Notes under the pieces: generated by a model
What the model saw: the letters and a program-made list of their open reading frames with translations, nothing else
The model's database searches: none
Told to the model about the DNA's origin: nothing
In this document: in pieces, positions 1-11,081 of the stretch
Numbering within the stretch: the stretch's first letter is position 1
Layout: the number at the start of each line of letters is the position of its first letter
Position numbers and translations under genes: made by a program
DNA from: Micrasema longulum
Taxonomy: Eukaryota; Arthropoda; Insecta; Trichoptera; Brachycentridae
Assembly: GCA_022494885.1 (NCBI GenBank)
Contig: JAGVSM010004013.1
Span: forward strand, 1 to 64,000
Length of the DNA: 64,000 nt
Direction: 5' to 3'

Positions 1-345
1 TTTGTTATTCAATGAGGTATTAGATCTGGCTGTTTTCTGCAAAACGCATATTTGAGGTTGTGTGGTCAGCCTGACTTTTAAAAATAACCAAAATTCCTTT
101 AACACGTGATTAAAATATTTTAAAAGTTATTGTAACAAATAAATTAAGCGATTCTTTACAATTAAGTAACCCTAATATAAATATAAAATATTCTATTCAT
201 AATGACACAACTAACATCAGAGTTTTACTAGAGCTAGCTGTTTTCTGCAAAATGCATATCTTAGGTTCTGTGGTCAGCCAGATTAAAAAAATCATTCAAA
301 CTGGTCAAATACACAATTAAACTCTTATTGTGTTGTGTAAAAAAA
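1..345 (+). repeat. Dispersed repeat R1, copy 1, with an internal duplicated unit
   Basis: Positions 100-345 match the reverse complement of 63240-63470, including the stretches ending gtggtcagcc and acacaattaaactctt. A second unit is duplicated inside this copy: 25-90 resembles 228-296, both carrying gctgttttctgcaaaa. No open frame. Family unknown. Confidence 0.7.
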
Positions 346-429
346 CGAATGTACGCATTATTTATCATTTGTTAAAGTAAAAACATTCCAACTGTTGTGT
401 AGATTATTATATTACTATTATCTCAGTTT

Positions 430-575
430 CACTTTTCTATGGCTGCGGTCAAATATTCTCACGTTAAAACACTTTTTTGAAAAAATATTTCACGTCGACC
501 TTGTCGGAAATTGTACCCGAGACCTCTTACGTGGTGGGCAAACGCGTTGATAATTTGACCAGGAGGCGGAAGAAT
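430..575 (-). repeat. tRNA-derived SINE fragment (family SINE-C), decayed
   Basis: Reverse strand carries a degenerate pol III B-box region (gtacccgagacctctta on the plus strand) and matches the better copies at 4250-4400 and 37480-37610. The head is mutated. Not a functional tRNA. Confidence 0.6.
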
Positions 576-1094
576 TACATCATCCAAATCACAAAATTGT
601 AATTGTAAGGCGTTGAAGTAAATAATAAATAATCTTAACGATTATGAAGACTTTTTGACGTCCGCCATTTCCATCCAGAGTGTTCCTCTGAATACCCGGT
701 AAAGCGCACGCGACATAAATCAGAAGATTCAAGAACAAAGAAATAAGCTCCATTACATCTCTTTACGAATATGCTCACTCGAGTTAGCCGCAGGTATTCA
801 GTAAATTAAAGGTGTCACGTAAATTTATCTCCCGCTATGCGCTCTGAATGGCTTCATTATGCTTCGTGACTACAATTTAATGTGATCTTTCAAAAAATTT
901 CTACATCACCCAACAAGATTCATCTTCTGAAGAATAAATACCACAATATCGAGTTCCGTCATACGTGAAATTGAATCAACTTGAACTTCGTTACATTCTT
1001 TTGTCCTGTATGATCCAGTTTTTAATTCAACCGGGATTCTTTTCATAATCTAACAATCGCCGTATTGTTACAATTATACAAATTTCGTAACATA
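576..1094. other. No gene seen
   Basis: Single-copy-looking sequence. I see no open frame with coding character and no match to the other repeats in the window. Confidence 0.5.
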
Positions 1095-1275
1095 TTCATA
1101 TCAAATCATTTGAATAAATCCGTAGTATTTGATAACAAAAGAAATTGAATTACATATTTTAAGTTAAAATTACATTAATTTATTTGGATAATTATTTATA
1201 GAATCACTTTGTAAAGCCCCCTTGAGGTATGAAAATGCCGCTATATAAGTTATCCATAATAATGATAATCAATAA
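1095..1275 (+). mobile_element. L2-group LINE 3' UTR fragment
   Basis: Matches the 3' UTR of the copies at 9000-9190 and 27785-27950: aaatccgtagtatttgataac, then the terminal motif around cccccttgaggtatg and tatataagttatccataata. The terminal hairpin is mutated in this copy (agcccc against gccgct). No coding part remains. Confidence 0.75.
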
Positions 1276-1423
1276 TATATTATATTTTAGTAATAGTATA
1301 ATGAGTGATTATATCATTTTAAATCTTTTATACTGCACTCTGCGAAGTGTTAAAGAATTCAAGAACAAACAATCCGAAAGGTCCATCCCTTTCAGGTGTA
1401 TAATTTAGACACAATTACACCGT

Positions 1424-1627
1424 TTAGTGTTGTGTTAGCGGGCTGTATTGGTGCTGTGGAGCAGTAATTACACCACCACCGTATGCCATGAGCAGCATTT
1501 TTCCGTTCAAACCCAACTTTATATTTACATCAACAATCGCCCGAAGCAAATTACATAGTTCCCTTGAAACAGGCAACATCACTCGAGGGGGCTGAACTAG
1601 TGATGCACATAGCACATGACGAGTCAT
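1424..1627 (-). other. Unrecognised open frame with coding-like composition
   Basis: The minus strand is open for about 68 codons from an ATG at 1627 (MTRHVLCASL) and is clearly richer in GC than its surroundings. It contains LLRAIVDVNIKLGLNGKMLL and ends SPLTQH. I recognise no family. It could be an exon remnant, an element gag fragment, or chance. Confidence 0.25.
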
Positions 1628-1879
1628 GATATTATAATTCAATTATTTGCATGACGTTTCATTCAATTATCCGCCACATCATTGAAATTATACATTAAAT
1701 TAAATAAAAATCAATTGACAGGTTACCGAAAATATCTTGAATTCAATTGGGGGCACATGAACCACAAACAGTTAAGAGTTACAAAATAGTGAACAAATCA
1801 CCATGAGCGTAAAACAACGATGCATGTCATTTTCTTCAACTTTACATGAGAGCGGTTTAATTTTTATGAACACTTTATG

Positions 1880-2545
1880 TCACAACTTGATAAGCACAAA
1901 AGTGTATTTGAGCTTATCAAGAAAATACTAGTAGCATATGGGGTGCCTATAAAAGTAGTCAAACTTATCAAAGCCCTTCACTCAAATAGCGAATGACGAA
2001 TCAGAATCAACGATGTTGTGACAGATTGGTTTAAGGTCACCACCGGAGTTCGTCAAGGTAGCGTCCTTGCACCGTTCCTTTTCATAATCCTCATGGACTT
2101 CATCTTAAAGAAGTCAATTCCACTAGATTGAGGAACATCCATCTCCTCCTTCCAAAAACTCTGCGACCTAGAGTATGCCGATGATGCGGTTATAATTGAC
2201 GATTCAGTCAGGGGTCTTCAGGCCACTGTAGATAGATTGAATAGGTACTCCGAATGCAAGGGTTAAAAAATCAATATTGCAAAAACCCATGTAGGTACTA
2301 TGTAACACTTCATGTCTTGATGCCCAAAATCCCCTGACTCTGTCAAACCAAGTTATCGAAAGGGTCGAGAGTTTCAAATACCTAGGAGTATATTATGTTA
2401 CGGAAAATGGCAGCTTTGAAAAAAGAACTTGGAGTGCGGCTAGGAATAGCAGACGCCACATTCAACAGTATAAAGACTATCTGGAGATCGGATATTTATT
2501 CAGTGAAAACCAAATGCCGCCTATGGACTGAGGATGTTGCACAGC
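1880..2545 (+). pseudogene. RTE-like LINE reverse-transcriptase fragment
   Basis: Conceptual translation gives LINE RT blocks in order: ELIKKILVAYGVPIKVVKLI (near 1910), the palm motif GVRQGSVLAPFLFII (near 2050-2090), the catalytic YADDAV (near 2173) and, after a frame change, VESFKYLGVYY (near 2370-2395). The RT would copy element RNA at nicked target DNA. It is dead: in-frame stops (tga near 1992 and 2130, taa near 2265) and at least one frameshift. No endonuclease domain or C-terminal region is seen, so it is truncated at both ends. RTE assignment rests on motif resemblance only. Confidence 0.8.
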
Positions 2546-3200
2546 GTCTATCATGAACTCCCTAATAAATGTACAAAAAATCACAGGGCTCCTGGCCTCG
2601 TATCTTTGTGAGAATAAACAAAAAACTAAATATTTATTTTGTAATAATCATAGCGATTATTATCATTGCCGGTTATGTTATAATTATTATATTATTTTCA
2701 TAAATCGGTTATACCTACACGTCACTAGTTGAACCATAAGTGATCTCTTGTGGGTATAAGGGGTTGCATTAAATAATAACTCGGGTTTCTGACACCTGAC
2801 AGAACCGCCTTTACGTTACCTTCAATGCGATACCTCCGTCAATTAACCTACCTTCGCTTGCCCCTCGAATTTCTTTCGCCTCTCGACGAGTGATTCCTTT
2901 TTGATTTATAATTTCTGTTATTGATTGAATCATTCACTCCGTAAATCATTATGATTGTCAGTTTAGAGAGAATACCAAAAACAACATTTTTATAATATAC
3001 ATCGATGCGGGAGGAAAGTACTCTCCCGAAACTCCAGTGCCTCGATTATGAACGCTATCTTCATCTGTATTGATCGAGACGGTATACTTAACTTCTGTAC
3101 TATCTGTATCTTACCTCGGTATGTTCTACCTACTTGTCATATCGACATCATATGATCGAAACAAGCCAATGGAATGACCGCAAACAATTAGCCCGCGTTC
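2546..3200. other. No gene seen
   Basis: No coding-like frame and no match to other repeats here. Confidence 0.5.
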
Positions 3201-3219
3201 CTTACGTCATTAACATTTA

Positions 3220-4100
3220 AAATAGTTCTCATTTATATTTTAAATAGGCTAATGAAATAAAAAGTGCTCACTTCAAAGCGATTATAAACTCCAATGAATC
3301 CCAATTCAAACAAAAATTGCTCGCTTGAAAATGAATTTTGCTTGACTTTTAGAAATCACCTAGACAGTACGCTTAACAATCGTCTGTATGTATCTACCGA
3401 CCGATTGACTACAAAGCCGGCTCCTATAACGTCTCGATACATACACTCGGAAATATAATAAAACAGATGGAAAAAATATAATAACTAAATTATTTTTTTA
3501 GGGTGGTAAATTTCTGACGCATATAATCTGTGTCTAACGCCTAGATACTCTTATTTGTCAATAGAAGAGAACCTAGCGACATTATTTTCACATCTAGGCG
3601 TTCGTTTTATTAAAGTGACAGTTATGTCGGAATTTAATTCGACTTGAAAACTTACTAATTTCTCTCTCATATTTTTAATAGGCTTTTAAGAAAAAAAGTC
3701 CCATCCTCAAAACGATTAAACATTTTAATAAATCATAATTAAAGGAAAAATCGCTCGGTGGAACAAAATTTTTGACGCTTTTAATGCGTAGATAAACGTA
3801 TCTAGGGTATCTAGACCCGTCGGTATAAAATGATGTACTTATATCAAAACTTGATGGTGGATACCTTTGTAGTCGGTCGGGAGACTTTTGTCTTCAACTA
3901 TGACGTCATGCTGAAGCTTTGTCATTATAGAGTGTAGATATATGTACCGTGACGCACTCTTCCCCTTGATTCATATTGATGTACCTACCCAAAACATGAA
4001 GGTGGGGGGTCGGTAGTATTTCTTTATAATCGCTAGAAGGAATTTATCTTCAACTATACCGTCAAGGTAAAGGTATGACGTCTTTATCTTCCCATCATAA
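3220..4100. repeat. Old, diverged tandem duplication
   Basis: 3228-3360 and 3664-3785 align over about 120 bases in the same orientation (tctcatttatattttaaata against tctcatatttttaata, then gcgattataaa against acgattaaa). A second weaker pair is 3838-3930 against 3978-4085 (both with tcttcaactat and acgtca/ccgtca). An 11-bp perfect inverted repeat lies at 3536-3546 / 3592-3602. Confidence 0.5.
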
Positions 4101-4119
4101 TCGAGGCCCAGGAGTGCTA

Positions 4120-4400
4120 TAATTATTTCATCATCATCATCCCCTTTCCACACTTAATGGTGCATAGGGCACTGCATTGGTACACCAATCGCAATTTATC
4201 TAGATCGCGTTTGTTACATGAAGGTAATGTGATCAGTCTAACGCTTCAAGTACCAGTCCAGGTACTGTAAAATATTCTAGTGTAAAACATCTTTTTAAAT
4301 AAATATTTCATGTTAACCGTGTCGGTAATCGAACCCGAGACCTCTTGCATGGTAGGCCAACGCGCTGACCACTTCACCACGAGGCCGACAAACATAATAA
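4120..4400 (-). mobile_element. tRNA-derived SINE (family SINE-C) with (ATG)n tail
   Basis: Read on the minus strand: tRNA-like head with an A-box-like ggtgaagtggtc and a B-box-like gggttcgattacc, then a body with ggtgcatagggcactgcatt-type sequence, ending in a short (atg)n tail (catcatcatcatc on the plus strand at 4129). Internal pol III promoter boxes are what a SINE needs to be transcribed. It relies on a LINE for retrotransposition. Confidence 0.75.
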
Positions 4401-4427
4401 TTATTTCACTATTATAATAATCAAAAA

Positions 4428-4520
4428 AATACCGTGGTGTAATGGAAAACATTTTAGCCTGTCGGGCTCGCGTTTGTTCCAGGTGAGATCCTAACGTTAA
4501 AACTATATTTTTATAGTCTG
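4428..4520 (+). repeat. tRNA-like SINE head (SINE-D)
   Basis: A-box-like tggtgtaatgg near 4436, and a weak B-box-like ttgttccaggtgagatcc near 4475. The 3' body is not identified because family M sequence begins by 4535. Confidence 0.45.
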
Positions 4521-4534
4521 AATACCCCCATTGG

Positions 4535-4620
4535 AATTTTCTAAAATATTCTTTATCTCTGTTGTAAAATGTTAATATTAACAACTCCCCAGGGAGTTGA
4601 ATCTAGTCCTTAGTATACAA
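4535..4620 (-). repeat. Family M end fragment
   Basis: Matches 63130-63230 (aaaatattcttt, ctctgttgtaa, ctccccagggagttgaa). This is the terminal part of the abundant family M. Confidence 0.65.
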
Positions 4621-5177
4621 AACATTTAAAACACGATAAATATTTATAACAGAGTACCATTTAAGAGTCCCAGTAACGCAGACCAGAAACCAATCTCTTT
4701 TTAAAATTTCTAAATGTAAAACTAAATCTTTTCAAAATTCATTTGTAAATAGAACCTGCCATATGTGTAATCAGAAATTAAATTGTATTGATATTAATAA
4801 CATATCTTTAACTTCCTTCAAAAGTGAAATTTCCAAAAATAATTCAAGTTATGATGTTGCGCCTTGAATCCGCAGCCTATATTATGCAGGTGATGTGCAG
4901 TTCTGTATGTAGGCACATAATAAATGTACTTGCACACTGTATGGTCAACTATAGTTGTATTATTTATTGTAATGTGCAACTGTGTGACCAATATTCATTT
5001 ACATTTCTAGTAATATTATAAGTTTTGTATGATTAGTTATTTTATGTTATGTATAATTTTTATGTGACAACATTTACAATAACAATATTATGTGGAAGCC
5101 TCTAATTGGACTTTATGATATGTATTTAAGGTATAATTGATTCTTATAAATGTATAAATGTCTGTTGGCTTTCCAAT

Positions 5178-5216
5178 GAAATAAAATAAAATAAATAAAT
5201 AAATAAAATAAAACAA
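5178..5216 (+). repeat. A-rich (AAAT)n microsatellite
   Basis: Short run of aaataaaat units. It resembles the 3' tail of a LINE. Confidence 0.7.
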
Positions 5217-5264
5217 CATACATATAAGAATTCGAGCTAACCCATGCCAATCCATCTTCATCCC

Positions 5265-5480
5265 ACACCGTTTTAGTAGCGAAGAGATCTACGAAAAGCT
5301 GGAAGATAATATTATATCCCAAAGAATTTACGGTTGTGTGACAAACAGTCTAATCTACACATTCTGGACATTGGGGCTTTGCTCTTAGAAGATTTGACAA
5401 ATAACAGATTTTGACTACTGGTGACACGGTTGGGAAAATAAAAACAAATTTATTGCAACACAGATGGGACATCATTTATA
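5265..5480 (+). repeat. Dispersed repeat shared with 10500-10700
   Basis: Aligns in the same orientation with 10500-10700: cgaagagatc, tgctcttagaagatttgaca, and gcaacacagatgggacatca. In the second copy it lies in the 3' region of a Jockey-group LINE, so this is probably a LINE 3' UTR fragment. Confidence 0.6.
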
Positions 5481-5494
5481 GCATTAATATCAAA

Positions 5495-5960
5495 ATGTTA
5501 GTTATAAATAAAAAATACTTGGGACACTTCCAATTATTTATTTGACCAATTTGGCTTTCACCCTCCAACGGGCATCTTCAGACTGATAAATATAATACAG
5601 TGTTGAGATCATTTATACAAAACTAAATTTAATCTTAAGCATAGGAACATTTAAAAAACACAAGTCGAAAGAGACATAATAATATTTCGGTTCAACGGAA
5701 AGCGACAAAGTTATTGTTGGCGGTGAATAAGGGAAGATTAAAAATATTCATTGTTTTATTGTAAGAGTCAAACTAAGGGGGCTACTAAGGGCGAGCTTTT
5801 AAATTATATTTGGTTTAATAAAATTTTATTGCTATTACTTTTAATTCTATTTATTTCTAAAATTCCTAATCTTTCATTTCGGACCCTTTTGTTCTATATA
5901 AATAAATAAGTTCAATTGTACCAAGTACTTTCAATTTATAACCTTTGTTTAAATATAAGT
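5495..5960 (-). mobile_element. Penelope-like-looking repeat with hammerhead-like hairpin, copy 1
   Basis: About 470 bases align with 30785-31300 in the same orientation. On the minus strand at 5553-5586 it has CTGAAGA, then a CCC/GGG stem, then GAAA, an arrangement recalling the hammerhead cores reported in Penelope-like element terminal repeats (family knowledge). No RT or GIY-YIG frame was seen nearby, so the family assignment is tentative. Confidence 0.5.
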
Positions 5961-6067
5961 TATTGTACAATTACAATGGAACTTAAATTACTAAAGGCTA
6001 GTGTTTTGTTGAAATAATCAAATATGGTATATTTTTAGCAATAACAAAAAATTGACACAAAACACCG

Positions 6068-6275
6068 TCCCCTGTGCCTGTGGTGTAACGGTTATAGGCT
6101 TGCCTCACATGTGAAGGATTCTGGATTCAATTCCCGGTGTGATCACAAAAATATTTATGTTATTTTTATAAAGGTCTGGGAGTTCTGTGCACCACTGTGA
6201 CCTGTGATTACAAATTTAAACCCATATGTCATATTTTCTGTATTTTGTTTTATACCAGTAAACTTTTTTTTTACG
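6068..6275 (+). mobile_element. tRNA-derived SINE (SINE-A)
   Basis: A box tggtgtaacgg near 6080 and B box ggattcaattccc near 6130 are spaced as in a tRNA promoter. A non-tRNA body of about 130 bases follows and ends in a T-rich run near 6265. No acceptor stem pairs, so this is not a functional tRNA gene. Confidence 0.75.
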
Positions 6276-6354
6276 TACATTATAAATGTTTTTAATTTAT
6301 AAAATTGAATAAAACTTATTCAACTTTTCATATAAAATTATTTATTATTTCCCA

Positions 6355-6546
6355 TTGATCATCTGCTATAGAGAGAGATCTCATGCACTATTTTACGCAT
6401 CCAGAAGCCGTACGAATGCAAGTCATATTTCACTCATCAAAAGGGCAATTCGCTTACTGAATACGGCTTCTGTGGTTAATATGGACGTATTTTTTTCTAC
6501 CTTGTATTTACAGTCATCATTACGTAATGGGTTGAACGACCCGTAA
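6355..6546 (+). pseudogene. LINE ORF2 C-terminal remnant
   Basis: A 63-codon frame contains SRSRTNASHISLIKRAIRLL followed by a hydrophobic segment. The spacing of an R-T-N motif followed by an R-L-L-N-like motif is typical of the last ~100 residues of Jockey-superfamily LINEs. Clade not resolved. Confidence 0.45.
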
Positions 6547-6599
6547 AGAAATGCTGACTACACTCTTCAAATAATCTCCCAAAATATCAAACTAATAAA

Positions 6600-7015
6600 C
6601 TTCAATGTGTTTTCAATGCAGCAGCAAGGCTTATTACGGGAGTAAAAAAATATTCTCCCATCTTACAACATCTTCGAGATTTGCACTTTGAAAAAGCCCA
6701 GAGATAATAAAATACAAGCTTTGCTAGACAGTATTCAAATCCAAAATACCTATCGGACCTTTGTATTAGGGAAAATACACGCTGGCACCTCTGCCTTGAA
6801 CCAATTGCCTTCAAACTTATGAATCATCGACAGTCCCAGTCAGTTCAGATCTAAACTAAAATCCTACTTCTTTAGACTATCATACCCTCAATTTTAAAAC
6901 TGGAAAAATAATATATCACTTTAGTTAGAATGTAAGTTAAGGTATACAATTGTAAGGCGCCCTTGAGGTGATTTTTTACAAAAATAGCGCTATATAAATC
7001 AGCCAAATATTATTA
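6600..7015 (+). pseudogene. L2-group LINE C-terminal tail and 3' UTR
   Basis: Translation gives FNAAARLITGVKKYSP, LRDLH and, in other frames, a terminal FRSKLKSYFFRLSYPQF before a stop near 6898. Stops (taataa near 6705) and frameshifts break it. It ends in the L2 3' motif ggcgcccttgaggtgatttt with tatataaatcagcc (6955-7012). Confidence 0.75.
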
Positions 7016-7059
7016 TTAATTATTAAATGAAAGATAAAACATTTTCATTCTGAAAATTC

Positions 7060-7140
7060 ATCATTAACATCATTCCTTTTACGCGTCTAATGGTACATAG
7101 GGAATTGCATTGGTACAAAAATCGCAGCATATTTTGATAT
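7060..7140 (-). repeat. SINE-C 3' fragment
   Basis: taatggtacatagggaattg with ttggtacaaaaatcgcagc matches the 3' body of the SINE-C copies at 4150 and 37380. Confidence 0.6.
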
Positions 7141-7179
7141 TTATTTTTCATCGTTGTAATAGTTTTTCTTAGTAACTTC

Positions 7180-7246
7180 CTAGGGGTGAAATCCAGTCCC
7201 GTCTAAAAAAATTGGACCAACTCAAAATATTGTTGACTAAATTAAT
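7180..7246 (-). repeat. Family M end, left arm of an inverted pair
   Basis: ggaccaactcaaaatattgt and ggggtgaaatccagtcc match the M end at 7862-7925 in inverted orientation. About 615 bases lie between the two arms (7247-7861), with no recognised gene. Confidence 0.6.
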
Positions 7247-7861
7247 TATTCGGGTCTGAGCGTTACCGAGTCGATAATGTTCCATTGTAAATCGGTACAT
7301 ATTAAAAATACAGAAAAAGGTTTAAAGCTAAGAGCGACCATCTTCAGCAACTAAAGTGATAACAACTTGCATACTAAACTTACCACTTGAGAACAGACGT
7401 GAACAAACTGGGAGCTGTGAGGTCTACAATCCAATATTTCAAAATATGTATTTCCCAACAAAAAATGTTAGTATCCCTCTTAGGGAAGAAACGAAGAGAA
7501 GTTTACCGTATTCCCATAGAAATTGTGATAGTAAAAAAACGCATTTTGTTTATTTCACAAAAATAAATACAAAATTAATAAATTATTTTTAAACATTTAG
7601 GTTAATAATGTATTATCTTAGAATATTTTACAACAAATTAGTCAATAATGTATTCTTCTTGTTTGTTTTATTTGTTTTTTTTTTTCTTCATTCCGTCGAT
7701 TGAACGCGAACAGAAGGCTGTGTCAAAAATCATCACTTTCATCTACTTGACAAACATCTTGTAGAGCAGAAAATTTTCTTTCTAATTACGTTATAATCTT
7801 ATCATTTTGTGTCACGTTTAGTGCTCATTTTCAAATAAAAAATCGAAATAACATATATTAA

Positions 7862-8025
7862 CAATATTTTGAGTTTGTCCAATTTTTTATAGACAAGGAC
7901 TGGATTCAACTCCCTGAGGAGCTGTTAATTTTAAAATATTACAACGGAGATGAAGAATATTTTAGAGAAGGTAATATAGATGTCTAGGCATCTACAGGGC
8001 TTATGACCTGTGATTGGCTGTTTTT
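7862..8025 (+). repeat. Family M end and core, right arm of an inverted pair
   Basis: gagtttgtcc, ggactggattcaactccctg, ttacaacggagatgaagaat, then the M core acagggcttatgacctgtga. Truncated where SINE-B sequence begins. Confidence 0.7.
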
Positions 8026-8034
8026 TTTAATATA

Positions 8035-8230
8035 TATTTTTTAAAACAAATATTTACGTTCTTATGATTTACCCAAATATTTAATTTTGAGGGCCATTTT
8101 CAATGAGTTGTAAATAACTCACTATTAGAATCAGTATGGGAATCAAGTTGGGGTAGAGTGGGATTCGAACCACGGACCTTTGAGACTTGAGTCCGAGGCA
8201 CTAGCCACGGGACTACAACCCGATTGTATT
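8035..8230 (-). mobile_element. tRNA-derived SINE (SINE-B), copy 1
   Basis: Minus strand: tRNA-like head with B box ggttcgaatccc (8160-8180), then acttgattcc, gagttatttacaactc, and a 3' body atttgggtaaatcataagaa. The same structure occurs at 27955, 40590 and 56563. Confidence 0.8.
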
Positions 8231-8275
8231 GTTAATTGGAATGGTAAAGTGACCACATGTTAACATATATTAACA

Positions 8276-9190
8276 CCTAATTATAAGCCATCCATATAAT
8301 TTTCAAGACAATAAATCAGTCAAGAAAGGGGCAATAAATCAGCACAGTGAAATTCAAACAATACCCAATGTAGGGAGTACCGCTTTACCCACCGTTAAAC
8401 TACTGGGAGTTTTACTCAATTCTGACCTTTCTCAAATTAGTAGAACGATAAGTTCATGCTTCTACCAGCTGAGACAAATTAAATACATAAGCAAAAATTT
8501 GCCGGTTGATGCCGCCTGTCAATTAATAAATGCGTTTGTAGTGTCTAGAGTCGATTATTGTAATGGTATATATGCAGGTCTACCAATGAACAAAATGACT
8601 CGCCTACAATCTGTATTGAATGCCGCAGCGAGACTTATTTTCGGAATCTCTAAGTTCAGTCATATCACTCCACTACTTCGGGAACTACACTAGTTACGTT
8701 TTCCACAGATGCTCGAATACAAACTCTGTTGGCTTATGTATAAGTCACTGCACAACTCTGCTCCGGAATATCTAAGGGAACTATGCATTCCAGGTGAACT
8801 AGCTGACAGGCGTCTCACGCTTAGATCAGCTACGTCTACGGCGAGAGGAAAAGTTATTATACCTCTACGCAAACAGCGCACTAAATTTAGTGAACGCGCA
8901 TTTGCGGTCGCCGGCCCTATGGCATGGAATGCTCTCCCAGCGGAGGTGCGAGGCTGTGAAAGTGAAGTGATATTTCGGATAAAACTTAAAACCCACTTAT
9001 TCTCAAAATCATTTAAATAAATCCGTAGCATGTGACAACAAAATAAATTGTTTTATTTAAATTACAAATTTAAAAGCTTCAATTAAATTTATTTAACCAT
9101 AGAATCACTATGTAAAGCGCCCTTGAAGTATTATATTACGAAAATGGCGCTATATAAGTTATCCATAATAAAAATAATATTGCAGATTAT
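8276..9190 (+). mobile_element. L2-group LINE, 5'-truncated copy
   Basis: Coding tail 8376-9020 followed by a 3' UTR that ends near 9190 with the L2 terminal motif gcgcccttgaagtatta and tatataagttatccataata. The 5' boundary is not sharp. The best preserved L2 copy in the window. Confidence 0.85.
8376..9020 (+). pseudogene. L2-group LINE reverse transcriptase, C-terminal 214 codons
   Basis: One frame is open across 215 codons except for a single tag near 8692, where the copy at 38945 has tgg (Trp), so one G-to-A change broke it. Blocks: VKLLGVLLNSDLS (RT thumb entry), VSRVDYCNGIYAGLP, RLQSVLNAAARLIFG, FSHITPLLRELH, then the C-terminal tail with YLRELCIPGELADRRLTLRS, FAVAGPMAWNALPAEVRGC and a Lys-rich end before taa. 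This order is characteristic of the L2/CR1 group. The palm-domain YADD motif is missing because of 5' truncation. Confidence 0.88.
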
Positions 9191-9339
9191 AAAACTGACA
9201 TTTTTTTTTAAAAGTGACTTTATTTTTGCCAAAAAAAAAGGTTTTTTAGTTAAGACCCTTGGTATTTAAAATGGTTTTTAGGTACGTGGAGGGAGTGCTT
9301 TCACCGTAATATTTTGTTCCTAAAGCGTAAGATTGATCT

Positions 9340-9445
9340 ACCTACCTTCGATGTAACATAAACCAATCCGTATACGCTGCAATTGAAGTGCAATAATGAA
9401 ATGCCCTATGCATCACTGGGAGCAGATAGGAACATGATGATGGTA
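9340..9445 (+). repeat. SINE-C 3' fragment with (ATG)n tail
   Basis: gcaataatgaaatgccctat, gcatcactgggagc and a terminal atgatgatgg match the SINE-C 3' end. Confidence 0.55.
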
Positions 9446-9989
9446 TATGTAAGTATCTAGAAACAATTCAATTCAAGGAAGTACTTCATTTCTGTAGAAA
9501 TATGTATGTAACTCACATATTTATCAGGAGTTAATTTTGAATATTTATTTGCATACCATTGATTGATATAAATGTTATATACTTGCTGAACTGTGGTTTA
9601 CCTGATTCATCATTTTTAATCAATTCGTTAGCCTTTGGACACATATATATTATTAAGTAAATGTTACCTTTCTGACTGGCAGTCAATGGTCCGTACAGTT
9701 ATACTGCGTTTTCTGGCCTAAAACAACACGAAGACGAAAAAATACCCACAAGTGTTGACTGAACAGCTAAACCTTATCTAAACATATCGAGAGTCGAACC
9801 CATAACCGCGCAGGCAGAAGGCAACACAACAGAACCTCTTGACTACCGTGTGTTTACAAAAGGCAACATATATCTGGATCCTTTCTCTGAATATTATCAA
9901 CAACGATCTGGCACTTTTAATAATAATTGATAACGAACGCATGCTTTTCACAAGGGCCCAAAAAACTCTATTTTTTCGCTACAAAATGA
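9446..9989. other. No gene seen
   Basis: 9785-9840 has a weak reverse B-box (gagtcgaacccataac) that could be a SINE scrap. Nothing else is recognised. Confidence 0.4.
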
Positions 9990-10011
9990 ATGACAAGAAT
10001 ATGCTACGAAC

Positions 10012-10341
10012 ATGGGCGTTAGATTTGTGAGCACTCTGACATTTCACGATCACATAGAGACCATCAGTGGTAAAGCATTGAAAATGTTTGGATTAGTTCT
10101 GCGTACTGCCAGGGTTTTCGAAAATACCCGCGTACTGAAAACTCTTTACATTTCCTTGTTGCGAAGTAGACTCGAGAGTGGCTCAATAATTTGGAGGCCA
10201 CATGAACTGAAGTACTTTCTTATGATAGAGAAAATCAAAAAGAAGTTTCTGGAATATCTCTACATGAGAGAGTGTGGATATTATCATTGTCTCTACCCGA
10301 CCGAGTTTCTCCGGGGTATGCTCTTTGCTAGAACAGTTTAG
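10012..10341 (+). pseudogene. Jockey-group LINE RT C-terminal part, segment 1
   Basis: Open for 109 codons. Contains GVRFVSTLTFHDHIETI, a segment LKTLYISLLRSRLESGSIIW (the usual Jockey block after the palm), and ECGYYHCLYPTEFLRGML. It stops at tag near 10339, just before the insertion. The related copy at 57284-57430 continues without a stop here, so this stop is a local mutation. No YADD motif, so it is 5'-truncated. Confidence 0.8.
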
Positions 10342-10352
10342 AGACTGGAAGG

Positions 10353-11068
10353 AATTTTTATTTATTACATATACGGCCTATACCAATTACATAAAGAAAT
10401 ACAAATACAAGAAACTGAACAAAAAAAACATAAGACTATGTAGCAAAGACAAAAAAGGGCAATACAATAATGGTATACAATAAATTTACAAAATTTAGTC
10501 ACGAAGAGATCAAGGAAAAGCCGGAGGATCTATTCCAAAGAATTCCAAGTCGTGTGACGAATTAACTTATCTACATAAAAGCAAAAGTTGCTCTTAGAAG
10601 ATTTGATAAATAGCAGATTTTAACTTCTGGTGACATGGTTGGGAACATGAAAATAAATTTATTGCAACAGAGATAGGACATCACTTATAGCATTAAGTAT
10701 TTTGAAAATGCATAGAAGGTCCATCTCAGTTCTTCGTTTCTCCAATGAAAACAAATTAAGAAATTGCTCTATTTCAAATTAGGAATAATTACCCCTTTGT
10801 AATTCGAGCAACCATGCCACTTTTCTTAGAAAACGGTGTTGGATATACTCGATATGGTCGATATGAGTCCTGTAGAATGAAGACCAAATAGGAGAAGCGT
10901 ATTCTAGATGGGGTCGAACTAGTGACCAATAAAGATTTTTGATGGTATTATTATTTTTGAATTCCGTCGTCATTCTACTGATAAAACCGAGATGTTTGAG
11001 AGATTTTTTTACAATATCATCAATGTTTTCACGATAGGAGAGGGTACTATCTAAAGTAATGCCAAGAT
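10353..11068 (-). mobile_element. Second Jockey-group LINE inserted in the opposite orientation
   Basis: Minus-strand coding part 10779-11068 plus a long 3' UTR that ends at 10353 in an A-rich tail. The host LINE sequence resumes with actacacatttttatcg, which matches the uninterrupted copy at 57458 (aactacgcatttctttc). A target duplication could not be defined. Confidence 0.7.
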
Positions 11069-11081
11069 TTTGACTACACAT
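10779..11081 (-). pseudogene. Jockey-group LINE RT C-terminal fragment
   Basis: About 96 codons: NLGITLDSTLSYRENIDDIV, KKSLKHLGFISRM, NLYWSLVRPHLEYASPIW, then IEYIQHRFLRKVAW, all standard blocks after the RT palm. Its apparent first codons (MCS) come from the host LINE, so the reading start is an artefact of the insertion. Confidence 0.8.

Noticed and set aside
6068..6140. Possible tRNA gene
   Set aside because: Promoter boxes only; no acceptor stem, and SINE-like 3' sequence follows.
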